Assembly (NCBI GenBank): GCA_001972305.1
Contig: BDDD01001480.1
Span: 74,256-138,255 of the forward strand
DNA length: 64,000 nucleotides
From: Cephalotus follicularis
Lineage: Eukaryota; Streptophyta; Magnoliopsida; Oxalidales; Cephalotaceae
Reading direction: 5' to 3'
This document shows positions 22,584-35,310 of the stretch, piece by piece (the first letter of the stretch is position 1; every line of letters begins with the position of its first letter). Under the pieces are notes generated by a model. That model saw only the letters and a list, made by a program, of their open reading frames with translations, was not told the origin of the DNA and made no database searches. A program made the translations under genes and the position numbers.

Positions 22584-24739
22584 TGTGTGATTTCTGCTGT
22601 TTTTAGGCACTGCCCGTAGGGGCAGTCGACTGTCCAGGGAGGACAGCCGACTGTCCGAGGCCGGCAGTCGATTGTTCGTGAGGAACAGCCAACTACCCAT
22701 GGAAAACAGCCGACTGTGCATTGGAGCCAGTCGACTGTTCGTGCCTGGTGTTGCAGGTTGCTTCCTGCTGTTTGAGTAGTCGACTTCCGGAGGAAGGCAG
22801 TCGACTGTGGGTGGTACAACCGACTATTTTGGGCAACAGCCGACTGTCCATGTGTCACTCTACCCGGGCTCGCTGAGGTGGCATGCTGGGACAAGTGGCG
22901 ACAAGGAATGTGTATGGACCAGCCGACTGCCAAGGAGGAAAGCCGACTACTAAGTGAGGGACAGCCGACTGCCAAGGAGGGCAGCCGACTGTTGGTTAAG
23001 GATAGCCGACTACCAAGGAGGGCAGCCGACTGTTGGTTAAGGGCAGCCGACTGCCAAGTGGGAGACAGCCGACTGTTGAAGGAGAACAGCCGACTGTTTG
23101 GGACTGTTTTGCATTGTGAGCATATGTGTGCATATTGTGTCATGATAAACTGTATTGTGATCTGGTTATTGATGATTGTGAAGTGTTTTACCCCCTTTTG
23201 GAAGTGCAAACATGATTTATATAAATCATTACTTTATGCAAAATGTACGTTTTGAGAAATATATATATTCTCGAAAGATTGTGAAAATGGCTTCCAAAAC
23301 CTTGTGAAAATGTGTTTGGTTAATCGAATGGTTTATTAAAATCATTTGTATGGAAAAGTATGTTTTTTCCAAAGGGATTGCGAAAGTGGATTTCAAGGGA
23401 TTGCGAAACTATTATACGAAATACGTATTTTTGAGGTATTTGAATGTAGTTCAAATAATCGGGTTTTACGGAAAGTGTATGGTTCCAAATACTTTGATAC
23501 TCGAGTTTTCGGGAAAAGGATTGTTATATATATTTAGACAAATATATATGTTGCAAGTATTTTATGAAGCATAATTTACTTGGGAAATGGAGTGTTATAT
23601 ATATATTTTGACAAATATATATATGTTGAAAGTATTTATACTTTTAAAAATTTTGGAAACGAACTGCAATGTTTTGAACGAGATGTTTTGATCAAGTATT
23701 TATTTTATAAATTACTTGAGTGGTTTTGTGTGCGCTGTGATTGCACTGTTATCGTGATTGTGTTGAGTGTTGGTACTTAGCCGCCGTGCTAGTATCGTTT
23801 ACCGTGTATTGATTCTTGTTACTTAGCCGTCGTGCTAGTAACGTGGATGTTATTGTATTGATTGTGATTGAGTGTTGCCGCTAGCGGGGTAATGTTGGTA
23901 CTTAGCCGCCGTGCTAGTATCGTGAGTGTTGCCGTTAGCGGGGAAGTGTTGGTACTTGCCGCCGTGCTTGTATCGTAGTGTGTTATGAGCGTTGTTACTC
24001 GCCGTCGTTCCAGTAACAGGAACAATTGTTTGCATTGAGTGTATTGATTGTCTGCTATGACATGCCTGATTGAGTAACGTGTTGTCCTTTGGGACGTGGC
24101 TGATCGTTATTGTGGAGTGATGGGTCCTTAGAGACCTGAGAAATAGTTGACTACTTGTGCTGTTGTGATATTGTGAACCGTGTAGTGTGTTGATGTGCTC
24201 TGGTGACATCGTGGGCTGTGACCTTGTGGTTGTGGCATATGTATATATATATACGCATCAAGATATAGTATGTACTGCATCATTGTGCATTCATGTCATG
24301 ACATGTTTTATCCTTGACCCTGGATCGCTTTTATGGCTTTGCTGAGTGAGGACAAAGGCTAACCCCCTACAACTTCAGCGTGTTTCAGGTTGAGGCAGCC
24401 GTTGATTACAGTTGGGCTCCGAGGAGCAAGTGAAGTTTTATGTTGTTTACTTTGAGGAAATGTGAATGGATCATTGTAATAAATGAATGGTTGTAATAAT
24501 GAATCGATGTATTGATGTATATTGTTCACGCTCCGTTTGTGGGCAGTTAACCTTGATGATGTTTATTGTTGTAGCATGTAGTATGGGATGCATGTTACGT
24601 TATATTTTAGCTTATATTATATGCTTCCGCGAGTTGTTAATGGATATGGAAAGTTTTAATTTTATGGTAAATTGCATAAGCCGGATTTATATGTTGATTG
24701 CCACCACTTTTATTGTTGTTATGGGAACGGGGTGTGACA
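22584..24739 (+). repeat. 3' LTR of element A, right part
   Basis: It resumes exactly after the B target site and ends GGGGTGTGACA at 24739. It carries decamer arrays (about 22622-23095) and the hairpin array (about 23772-24017), nearly identical to the 5' LTR. A few decamers differ from the 5' copy, so the arrays change faster than the rest of the LTR. Confidence 0.92.
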
Positions 24740-24775
24740 ATAAGTTTCTCAGAAATTAAGTGAAATTGTTTCCTA

Positions 24776-26470
24776 ATGATTATGTCATTCCATATAGGAA
24801 ACCGAATGGACCTACGAAGGGGCAGAAGAAGAAGAAGGTGTAGAGCCGACGAAGGAGTCAATGCACCGCCAGTGCACGAACGTGATCCGCCAACGAATGA
24901 AGGAGTGAATGTTCCTCTAGCGTATGACGAGAGGAGTAACTTTGACCGCATGGCTAACCTCTTCCAACAGCAGATGCAAGCTAATGCGGCAAACATGGAA
25001 CAGATTCGGCAAATGTACGATGCTGACCGGGCCTATCATCAGGCTCCTGAAGCTTGTCATACCGGTGGATTTGGCCGAGATCTGGAGCGGTTCATGAGAC
25101 AGAATCCTTCGACATTCAACGGTGAACTGAATGCTACTGTGGCCGAGAAATGGATTAGAGATTTGGAGAAGATATTTGCTGCCCTGGAGTGTACTAATGA
25201 GCAAAAACTCAACTTTGTTGTATACCGCTTATGGGGCGAGGCTACTTATTGGTGGGAAAGGACTGAAGCAAAATGGGAATCTCATGGACTTGACAAGACT
25301 TGGGACAGATTTCAGTCTGAGTTCCTAGAAACTTACGTGCCACAGATAGAGCGTGACTGGAGGGAGACCGTACTGATGGAGTTACGTTAAGGAGACATGA
25401 CGGTAGCTCAGTACCAGACTAGATTTGTGGAGCTGGCAAGACACACACCTTATCTTGTGGAGGGTGAATCACGGATGATCCGAAGGTTTCTGAAAGGCCT
25501 TCGACCTGACATCAGATCTAAACTGTTGATGTTACAACTAACCTCTTTTGTAGATGTTGCTGAGAGGACGATGATTCTCGAGGCAGATGCGAATGAAAGG
25601 AGAGCGGAACGGTCTCGTACTAGTCAATCGAGGGCCGGATAGTCATAGGGGTAGGGGAGTAATAATCCTGCTAAGTCAACAAAGTCTGACAACAAAGGTC
25701 AAGGAGGTTCTCGACAATCAAGGACACCTAGCCGAAGCAGTCAACAAAATGCAGGTGGATGTACTTTTTGTGGTCGTCAGAACCATGATGAGACTGAATG
25801 CTGGAAGAAGATGGGAAAGTGCTTGAGATGTGGTTCACAGGAACATATGTTGAACAATTGCCCAATGATGAGGGATCACTCACGCGACCAACAGGGAAGT
25901 GCTGGTGCAAGTGATAGTGTTGCGGCTGCCCAACCGCGGAAGGATACCAGGAAAGGGATTGCGAAAGGTAGGGTCTACACCTTATCTAAAGATTATGTGC
26001 CAAAATCTACTACTGTTGTGGGAGGTACTATTTATATATCTGGCATACTAGCTCGTGTACTGATTGACCCTGGTGCAACACATTCATTCATTGCATCTGA
26101 ATTTGCTCACAATTTGCATGGTAATACTTCTAGATTATCTTATGTATTGGAGGTGAGTACTCCTACGGGTACTTGTCTTCTCTCTGACACTGTTATGAAA
26201 GATTGTGAAATCATGGTAGTTGGGATTCAGTTATCTGCTGACTCTATAGTGTTGCCTATCTGGGATTTCGATGTGATCTTGGGAATGGACTGGCTCTATG
26301 CTCATCATGCTTGTGTTGATTGCTATAACAAGATGATGGCCTTTTATCTTCAAGATGGGACTGAGTGTAAGTTTATCGGGGAGAAGAATGTTTCTGCTCC
26401 GATCATTTCCTATACTCGAGCACAGAAGTATCTCAAACAAGGATGTGAAGGCTATTTGGCGTATGTGATC
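24776..26470 (+). pseudogene. gag-pro: gag-protease of element C, truncated by satellite
   Basis: Gag starts at Met 24806 (MDLRRGRRRRR) or the in-frame Met 24776. It is colinear with B, with the core FMRQNPSTF and YRLWGEATYWWE. Knuckles are CTFCGRQNHDETEC (upstream of 25811) and CLRCGSQEHMLNNC. Protease motif DPGATHSFIASEF precedes [19 protein letters not shown]. All four nonsense codons are in one frame: TAA 25388, TAG 25640, TAG 25646 and TAG 25652. Each is one C-to-T change from CAA or CAG. No frameshift is needed. At 26470, within the residues GYLAYVI, the coding sequence stops and the 249-bp satellite begins, so RT and integrase are absent. Confidence 0.9.
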
Positions 26471-29400
26471 AAAATTTACAATTACACCCCTAAAATATAA
26501 ATATGATAAATTGACCAGATAAATGATCTCAGAACGCGAATTTGCCCCCGAAATCACGGCGTAGCAGCGAGTATGGATCAGCTACTCGTTTCCAATAAAC
26601 CGGCCAAGTTTCGTTTACTTCTGACACCGACGAAAAAACTGTCTCCAAATAAACTTACAATGATGTATTAATATTGTTTGCAAACAGAAAGTCGAAAACG
26701 ACTTGAAACCTACCTTTTAGAAATTTATAATTACACCCCTAAATATAAATAGGATAAATTGACCCAATAAACGATCTCGGAATACGAATTTGCCCCAGAA
26801 ATCATGGCGTAGCAGTGAGTATTGATCAGCGGCTCGTTTCCAATAAACCGGCCAAGTTTTTTTTCTATCTGACACCGACGAAAAAACTTTCTCCAAAGAA
26901 ACTTACAATGATGTAATTATATGGTCTGCAAAAAGAAAGCCGAAAACGACTTAAAACATAACTTTTAGAAATTTACAATTACACCCCAAAAATATAAATA
27001 GGATAAATTGACCCAATAAAAGATATCGGAACGCGAATTTGCCCCCAAAATCACGACGTAGCTTTGAGTATTGATCAGCAGCTCGTTTCCAATGACCCGA
27101 TCAAGTTTCGTTTCCTTCTGACACCGGCGAAAAAACTGTCTCCAAATACACTTACAATGATGTATTAATATTGTTTGCAAACAGAAAGCCGAAAACGACT
27201 TAAAACATACATTTTAGAAATTTATAATTACACCCCTAAAATATAAATAGGATAAATTGACCCAATAAACGATCTCGGAATGCGAATTTGCCGCCGAAAT
27301 CACGGCATAGCAGCGAGTATTGATCAGTGGCTCGTTTCCCATAAACCGACCAAGTTTTGTTTCCTTATGACACCAGCGAAAAAACTTTCTCCAAAGAAAC
27401 ATACAATGATGTAATTATATGGTCTGTAAAAAGAAAGCTGAAAACGACTTAAAACATAACTTTTAGAAATTTATAATTACACCCCAAAAATATAAATAGG
27501 ATAAATTGACCCAATAAACGATCTCGGGACGCGAATTTGTCCCCAAAATCACGGCGTAGGTTTGAGTATTGATCAGCGGCTCGTTTCCAATGACCCGGTC
27601 AAGTTTCGTATACTTCTGACATCGGCAAAAAAACTGTCTCCAAATAAAATTACAATGATGTATTAATATTGTCTGCAAACTGAATGCCGAAAACATCTTA
27701 AAACATACATTTTAGAAATTTACAATTACACCCCTAAAATATAAATAGGATAAATTGACCCAATAAACGATCTCGAAATGCGAATTTTCCCCCGAAATCA
27801 CGGCGTAGCTGTGAGTATTAATCAGCGGCTCGTTTCCAATAAACCAGCCAAGTTTCGTTTCCTTCTGACACCGGCGAAGAAAACTTTCTCCAAAGAAACT
27901 TACAATGATATAATTATATGGTCTGCAAAAATAAACCCGAAAACGACTTAAAACATAACTTTTAAAAATTTATAATTACACCCCTAAAATATAAATAGGA
28001 TAAATTGACCAAATAAATGATCTCAGAACGCGAATTTTCCCCCGAAATCACGGCATAGCAGCGAGTATGGATCAGCTGCTCGTTTCCAAGAAACCGGCCA
28101 AGTTTCGTTTACTTCTGACACCGGCGAAAAAACTGTCTCCAAATAAACATACAATGATGTATTAATATTGTTTGCAAACAGAAAGTCGAAAACGACTTAA
28201 AACCTACCTTTTAGAAATTTATAATTACACCCTTAAAATATAAATAGGATAAATTGACCCAATAAACGATCTCGGAATGTGAATTTGCCCCCGAAATCAT
28301 GGCGAAGCAGTGAGTATTGATCAGCGGCTCGTTTCCAATAAACCGGCCAACTTTTGTTTCCTTCTGACACCGGCGAAAAAACTTTCTCCAAAGAAACTTA
28401 CAATGATGTAATTATATGGTCTGCAAAAAAAAGCCGAAAACGACTTAAAACATAACTTTTAGAAATTTATAATTACACCCCAAAAATATAAATAGGATAA
28501 ATTAACCTAATAAACGATATGGGAACACGAATTTGCCCCCAAAATCATGGCGTCGCTTTGAGTATTGATCAGCAGCTCGTTTCCAATGACCCGACCAAGT
28601 TTCGTTTACTTCTGACACCGGCGAAAAAACTGTCTCCAAATAAAATTACAATGATGTATTAATATTGTCTGCAAACAGAAAGCCGAAAACGTCTTAAAAC
28701 ATACATTTTAGAAATTTACAATTACACCCCTAAATATAAATAGGATAAAATGACACAATAAACGATCTCGGAATGCGAATTTGCCCCCGAAATCACGGCG
28801 TAGCTGTGAGTATTGATCAGCGGCTCGTTTCCAATAAACCAGCCTAGTTTCGTTTCCTTCTGACACCGGCGAAAAAACTTTCTCCAAAGAAACTTACAAT
28901 GATATAATTATATGGTCTGCAAAAATAAACCCGACAAAGACTTAAAACATAACTTTTAAAAATTTACAATTACACCCCTAAAATATAAATAGGATAAATT
29001 GATCAAATAAACGATCTCGGAACGCGAATTTCCCCCGAAATCACGGCGTAGCAGCGAGTATGGATCAGTTACTCGTTTCCAATAAACCGGCCAAGTTTCG
29101 TTTACTTCTGACACCGGCGAAAAAACTGTCTCCAAATAAACTTACAATGATGTATTAATATTGTTTGAAAAAAGAAAGTCGAAAACGACTTAAAACCTAC
29201 CTTTTAGAAATTTATAATTACACCACTAAAATATAAATAGGATAAATTGACCCAATAAACGATCTCGGAATGCGAATTTGCCCCCGAAATCGTGGCGTAG
29301 CAGTGAGTATTGATCAGCGGCTCGTTTCCAATAAACCGGCCAAGTTTTGTTTCCTTCTGACACCGGCGAAAAAACTTTCTCCAAAGAAACTTACAATGAT

Positions 29401-30160
29401 GTGATTATATGCTCTGCAAAAAGAAAGCCGAAAACGACTTAAAACATAACTTTTAGAAATTTACAATTATACCCCAAAAATATAAATAGGATAAATTGAC
29501 CCAATAAACGATATCGGAAAGCAAATTTGCCCCCGAAATCACGGCGTAGCTTTGAGTATTGATCAGCAGCTCGTTTCCAATGACCCGGCCAAGTTTCGTT
29601 TACTTCTGACACCGGTAAAAAAACTGTCTCCAAATAAACTTACAATGATGTATTAATATTGTCTGCAAACAGAAAGCCGAAAACGACGTAAAACATAAAT
29701 TTTTGAAATTTACAATTACACCCCTAAAATATAAATAGCATAAATTGACCCAATAAACGATCTCGGAATGCGAATTTACCCCCGAAATCACGGCATAGCA
29801 GTGAGTATTGATCAGTGGCTCGTTTCCCATAAACCGGCCAAGTTTCGTTTCCTTCTGACACCGGCGAAAAAACTTTCTCAAAAGAAACTTACAATGATAT
29901 AATTATATGGTCTGCAAAAATAAACCCGAAAATGACTTAAAACATAACTTTTAAAAATTTACAATTACACCCCTAAAATATAAATAGGATAAATTGACCA
30001 AATAAACGATCTCGGAACGCGAATTTGCCCCCGAAATCACGGCGTAGCAGCGAGTATGGATCAGCTGCTCGTTTCAAATAAACCGGCCAAGTTTCGTTTA
30101 CTTCTGACACCGGCGAAAAAACTGTCTCCAAATAAACTTACAATGATGTATTAATATTGT
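26471..30160. repeat. 249-bp satellite, block 1, with higher-order units
   Basis: Tandem monomers are marked by ATTACACCCC at 26481, 26730, 26978, 27227, 27476, 27725, 27975, 28224, 28472, 28721, 28969, 29217, 29465, 29715 and 29964 (period 248-250). Variants alternate. One class has GTCTCCAAATAAA and TATTAATATTG, the other has TTTCTCCAAAGAAA and AATTATATGG. Within these, four types repeat roughly as X-Y-Z-W, about 1 kb. X monomers (GAGTATGGATCAG) begin near 26471, 27965, 28959 and 29954. No coding potential. Confidence 0.95.
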
Positions 30161-33100
30161 TGTCACACCCCGCCCCCATAACAACATATATGGTGGCGGG
30201 AATCAACATATAAATCCGGCTTATGCAATTTACCATAAATTTAAAACTTTCCATATGCCATAAACAACTTGCGGAAGCATTTAAATATAAGCCAAATCAA
30301 AACTTAACATGCATCCCATACTACATGCTACAACAAAAACATCATCAAAGTTAACTGCCCACAAACGGAGCGTGAACAATATTCATCAATACATTTATTA
30401 CAAAGATCCACAAACGTTTATCAAAAGTAGAAACAACCTAAACTCCACTTGCTCCACGGAACTCAACGGTAGCAATCTGCTGCATCAACCTGAAATCAAT
30501 CTAAAACTGTAGGGGGGTTAGCCTTTGTCCTCACTCGGCTAAGTTATATACATGATTTGGGGTCAACGATAAAGAATGCTATGTAATGAATGCAACATGA
30601 TGCAATACATACTATATCCTGATGCATATATATACATATATATATACCCAACCACGATGTCACAGTTCACGATGTCACAATAATCATGGTATCACAATGT
30701 CACAATTCACGGTCTCAAACAAGTCCAAAGGACTACACAATACTCGGTTCACGGTACACGGTGGGTACGAAGAGCGTCGCCAACGCCTGGCCCCGACGTC
30801 GTACATCCTGACATCGGCCCCGACTCCGGACGGCACGAAGCAGGTCACAATACAGTAAGTCACCCAGCCAACTCCTGGCCCCTGAGTCGACCAGACCACT
30901 AGTCATCGCTGGCATCTCCGCCACGCAACTAGTACGGCCACAATCACAATCACAATCAACAATCACAGTCAACTCAATCACAATCACAATCATCTCGATG
31001 CTCAAAACAGTTTTCCAAGTAAATTTATAAAACAAAGATACTTGAAAACAAACTCATTTTCACGATGTCACGGTTCTCGATTCACGATGTTACAAAACTC
31101 AGTTCACACTGTTTACAAAACTCAGTTCACGATGTTTGGAAGCCATTTTCACAGTCCTTCGAAAATATATATTTGCTTGAACATACATTTTCGTGTAAAA
31201 TAATGATTTATAATGATCATGAATGCACTTCCAAAAGAATGATACAACAGTTCACAATCAGTTATCACGATGCATAATCAGTTCACCACGGTTCACAATC
31301 AACAATACTCAGTCACAAATCACAGTTCATCACAGTACAAGATGCATACACATGCCCACAATGCAAGACAGACACAAACAAACGGTTGTCCCTCACTGAC
31401 AGTCGGTTGTTTTCCTTCAACAGTCGGCTGTCCTAAACTGGCAGTCGGCTGCCCACACTTGACAGTCGGCTGTTTATACCCAACAATCGGCCGCTGGCCT
31501 ACAGCAGTCGGCTACTCAAGCCTCTGCATGCATTTCTCAGTAACACACATGGAAAGTCGACTGGCTCCCAAGTACAGTCGGCTGGTACCATTGAGTAGTC
31601 GGCTGTTCATACCGAACAGTCGACTGGCGCACTCGAGCAGTCGGCGGTCCTCTTGGACAGTCGGCTGGAATCTGCAGACAGTGCAGAAAAACAACAGCGA
31701 AACAAAGCCACAACTCACAACGATCCATTCTAACACACAACGAATCATAGCGTCGACGTTTTCTCTAAGCGTCGACGTTTATCGCGAATCAGGACTCATT
31801 GTCCGTATAACAATCTATAGCGTCGATGCTTCTTTCCTAAACGTCGACGGTTAAGCGAACCAAAACATGGTTCCTTCAACACGTCTCAAAACCGATCGAG
31901 TTCAAGGCATACAACATATGCAATCCGATCTATAATCATCGTAAAACATGATATGCATAGCGAGTTAACTATTCATAGCAACCCTAACATAGTCACACAA
32001 TTGACAATTCACAATCCACAACCCACAATCATTCAAAGACACGATATGCACGCATTTCATCAAGGAACATTTATTATAATTGAACTCAAACCACATTTAT
32101 AACATCCCCTACCTGTTACAGCAGTAACAACCGTACGGTCGAGCTGCACGTTCAATTCCCGAACCTCTCCGATTAGCGGTGAACCGAAGCCGGTTCTTGT
32201 CGATTGATCCGTTCCTCAATGCCAAATCCAATGGCCACTCACACACTGCACATACAACACATTTCCGTTATGTTCGACTCACAAAACATTTCCGTTGCCG
32301 AAACGCCGGCCGGATTCCGACCGACACAACCAGGCGGCAAAACACCCATCAACGGGTTCCACATTGAACGGTCTACTCAAAACCGGTCAAGACTCGCCGG
32401 GAATCGGCGCCGAACGCCGCACCACGGCCGGCAGTGAGTCGTGACTCACTGAGTCAACTCGCCGGACCTCCACAGGTCTGATCACCACCAAAAACGCTAC
32501 ACATTCACCAGTCCTACACACTCATGCCCGTGACTCGCCAAGACTCGGCGCCAAAAGCGCGGTCCAAGGCGGCAGTGAGTCGACTCGGTGAGTCGACTCA
32601 GTCAAGCCATTCCGACCGATTCCGGCCAAATCACGCCTCACCGGTGGTGGAAATGGGTAGAGCGGACCTCCTACACCATAACCCACCCCACCCGCGATGC
32701 TAACGGTGCCGGGAAACGCTGGGAAAAGGCGCGAACAGTGGCGGCAAGGAGAAGAAAAAGAGAAGAAGGGGGAGGAGGTTACCGTCGGTTGGAGGCCCTG
32801 GGTTGACCGGCGTGCTCTCCCGGTCCGGTAGCAGCCTCTGGCGTCCTCTCTCGTTCTCTCTGCCGTTCTCTCTCCCAATCTCTCTCTCTCTCTCTCTCTG
32901 GTGCAGGCGCACAGAGCGCCTGCGTCTCTCTCTTGCACGGGCGCGTGATGCGCCCGTGTCCCTCTCCCCTCCTTTATTCATTTTTTTGCTTCCCCCTTAG
33001 TATTTTCTGGTAAAATACTAAGGTACGGGTCCCAATTTTTCCGTAAATCGCGACATAAATTTTCCAAACAACCACCAAAATAATCGCAATAATATTGCGA

Positions 33101-33274
33101 ACATTCGGGCTTTATTGTCGCGCGTTAAAAAATAGATTTTATTAGCCGTCTTAGCTAACACAATTACGACTTAAATGCGTAATGCCTTTTTATTACTCCG
33201 GGCTCTATCGATTTTATCACGACTATACACGCACCAATTTCAAAATAATTATTTATGAAATTCGGGGCGTTACA
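30161..33274 (-). repeat. 3' LTR of element H
   Basis: 3114 bp, related at its inner end to LTR A. It has GGAGT-type hairpins at 30779-30791 and 30867-30879 and a decamer array starting at 31400. GTCGACGTT motifs lie at 31750-31855, and TGAGTCGACTC motifs near 32440-32600. A CT-rich stretch lies near 32880. Three palindromes at 32903-32923, 32937-32957 and 32996-33022 are matched in LTR I. Confidence 0.85.
31400..31670 (-). repeat. Decamer array in LTR H, exact 21-bp steps
   Basis: CAGTCGGCTG-type decamers start at 31400, 31421, 31442, 31463, 31484 and 31505, five consecutive steps of exactly 21 bp. More copies follow between 31555 and 31670. Confidence 0.92.
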
Positions 33275-33291
33275 TCCTCCCCTCCTTACAG
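33275..33291 (-). other. Polypurine tract of element H
   Basis: The minus strand reads CTGTAAGGAGGGGAGGA next to the 3' LTR. Confidence 0.8.
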
Positions 33292-35039
33292 AAATCTCGT
33301 CCCGAGATTCCCTAGATTAAACATGTGAAGGTAGAATGCCTTCACTTCTTCCTCACCTTCAAAGTGGCTCTCCAAGCCCATGGTATTACCATCACACTTT
33401 CACCAATATCGAGCTTCAGATCTCGATACTCTTGCTAATCACCGGATGTACGGAGAACTGGAGCGATAGGCTTGTGACCACAGCTCATCCACATCAAACC
33501 ATTCATAATCATACGATCCATATCACTGGGTCTCCCAGAACCCAACATATCACATATTTTTATTCCGCAACTCCAAATAACTCCAATTAGCACTTTTTCA
33601 GTTAATCACTTTCAATCTCCCCACAGTAAGGATCCTACACTAGTATATCCAGCGCAGTTCTGCAACAGTCATACGTCAATCATACTCAAAAGTGCTATAA
33701 ACTAGAACTCTAAACAATCACATCCTGTCAGCGGAATAATCAGGTTAATACATTTCAACTCTTATAATCTCCCGAAAATCGGGCATGAAGTATTCGTTTA
33801 CAGGACTATGCCCCCTGTAAGGAAAACACAATTTATATGTCCACACTCCCGAAGGAGGAATCAGCAATTTACAAATGGGCTCAGCCCTCAACAAACCACA
33901 ATTCAGATCCGAATCATCATTATAATATCTCAAGTGATGGATCCATGAAAATCAAACTTTTAAGATTTCTCAAAATTTTGGCATGAAGTATTCGTTTATC
34001 GGACTCCATGCCACCTGATAAACCACAGTTTATATGTTTTGGGGTTTAACCCTCATATCTCATCACAATCTATATGCCGGGGGCTCTGCCCACACCAGAC
34101 TACATCTCAATTAAATCCAAATATATCGTTTGCATGCAAAGGACAATCCTTTCAATACCCTCTATGATGGGCTTGATCATATCCAATAACATCATACGCA
34201 TGCAACGGATAGTCATGTCAAAACCTCAAAAGACGAGTCTGATCATATCCAATAATATCATACATCGATCAAATGATGCACTGCCACATGCCGGCAGGTC
34301 CAATACATCAACACACATTTATTTTGCAGCACTGCCACAAGCCGGCAGGTCATATAATGTACAATAACAAGGCTCAAAATATTAGTTCCCTTACTTTATT
34401 CATATAACACAAGATAGGCTGGAGAAATGAAATTCTTACCATGCGCTTGTCTTGACTAATCACGGTAGCTGTCATATGAACCTGAACCTGACCCACTTCA
34501 TTTCAATGAAACGGTCAGCAGCCAAAGGCTGTGTACAATATACATATGCAATGAATGTATGCAGAGGTGTAGCAGATATATATATAATGTCAATCATGTG
34601 AGATGCGTACATAGCATAAGCAATGTGAACAATGTCATTTCACATCTATACAAGTCATAACACAATACGTCATCAGTAACTCTACCATATACCGTCATCC
34701 GGGGCCTTTCGTCCCGTATCAATCCATGATTGTGCTCTATCCATTATGTTTCACATCCGTTTACGGTCTATAGCCATTTACGGTCTATATCCATTCACAA
34801 TTCATATCCGTTTACGGCCCACAGCCGTTAACGGTCAATACCAATATACAATTCATGTCCATTACGGCCAACAGCCGTTCGCGGTCCATATCCGTTCACA
34901 CTTTACTAGGAATTTAGAGGCTAACAACATATGTAGTTATAATCTAACGGTCGACTAAATATATATATTGTCCCATACTAGTACATATAAGTAGTTGGCC
35001 GCCCTATCGGTTCATTAGCAATCTATTTCGAGCATTCAT
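33292..35039 (-). other. Internal non-coding region of H with LTR I-like segments
   Basis: 33292-33370 may hold a decayed C-terminal chromodomain end (FYLHMFNLG before a stop on the minus strand), which is weak. 33760-34100 contains two diverged copies of a segment with GGCATGAAGTATTCGTTTA and a CTCC-CGAA-GGAG hairpin. It matches the 3' part of LTR I (39230-39420) in the same relative orientation. 34745-34900 has short repeats around CCGTTTACGG. Nothing else is recognised. Confidence 0.6.
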
Positions 35040-35069
35040 CCAATGCCCATCCATTCGATAACAATCCAT

Positions 35070-35310
35070 TCGACCACTATCCAACCAATAACGACCCATT
35101 CGATCACTAACCGTTCAATAACAGTTCATTTGATCAATAAACCGCTCAACGATAATCCATACGATCACTAACCGCTCAAGAACGGTTCAAACGATCACTA
35201 TCCCTCCAACAACGATTCATACGATCGCTAACTGCTCAACAATGGTTCAAACGATCATCATCCGTTCAATAACGGTACATTCGATCACCAACCGTTCAAC
35301 AACGGTCCAT
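35070..35310. repeat. 30-bp minisatellite inside H
   Basis: GATCA or GATCG recurs at 35102, 35132, 35163, 35193, 35223, 35253 and 35283, a period of 30 bp. The best units contain the inverted repeat CCGTT-CAAT-AACGG. A second short tandem array with GGTCACTTAGCCATTACGG lies at about 35455-35540. Confidence 0.85.

Larger units (their letters stand above)
8339..24739 (+). mobile_element. Element A: gag-only non-autonomous LTR retrotransposon (TR-GAG type)
   Basis: 5' LTR 8339-11230, primer site 11234-11245, gag 11320-12558, purine tract 12835-12848 and 3' LTR 12849-13619 plus 22584-24739. Target duplication ATAAG at 8334-8338 and 24740-24744 places it in the leader of element C. Between gag and the purine tract are only about 276 bp, with no protease, reverse transcriptase or integrase. 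Plant elements with terminal repeats and only a gag domain are a known class (TR-GAG) that relies on enzymes from other elements. Element B, with related gag and long LTRs, is inserted in its 3' LTR. Confidence 0.9.

Noticed and set aside
26965-29881. Small antisense frames in the satellite (about 60-90 codons)
   Set aside because: The same frames open and close from monomer to monomer and no protein family is recognisable. They are by-products of the tandem repeat.
32522-32981. Arginine-rich antisense frames
   Set aside because: They come from the CT/GA-rich microsatellite (about 32870-32900) and GC-rich palindromes of LTR H.
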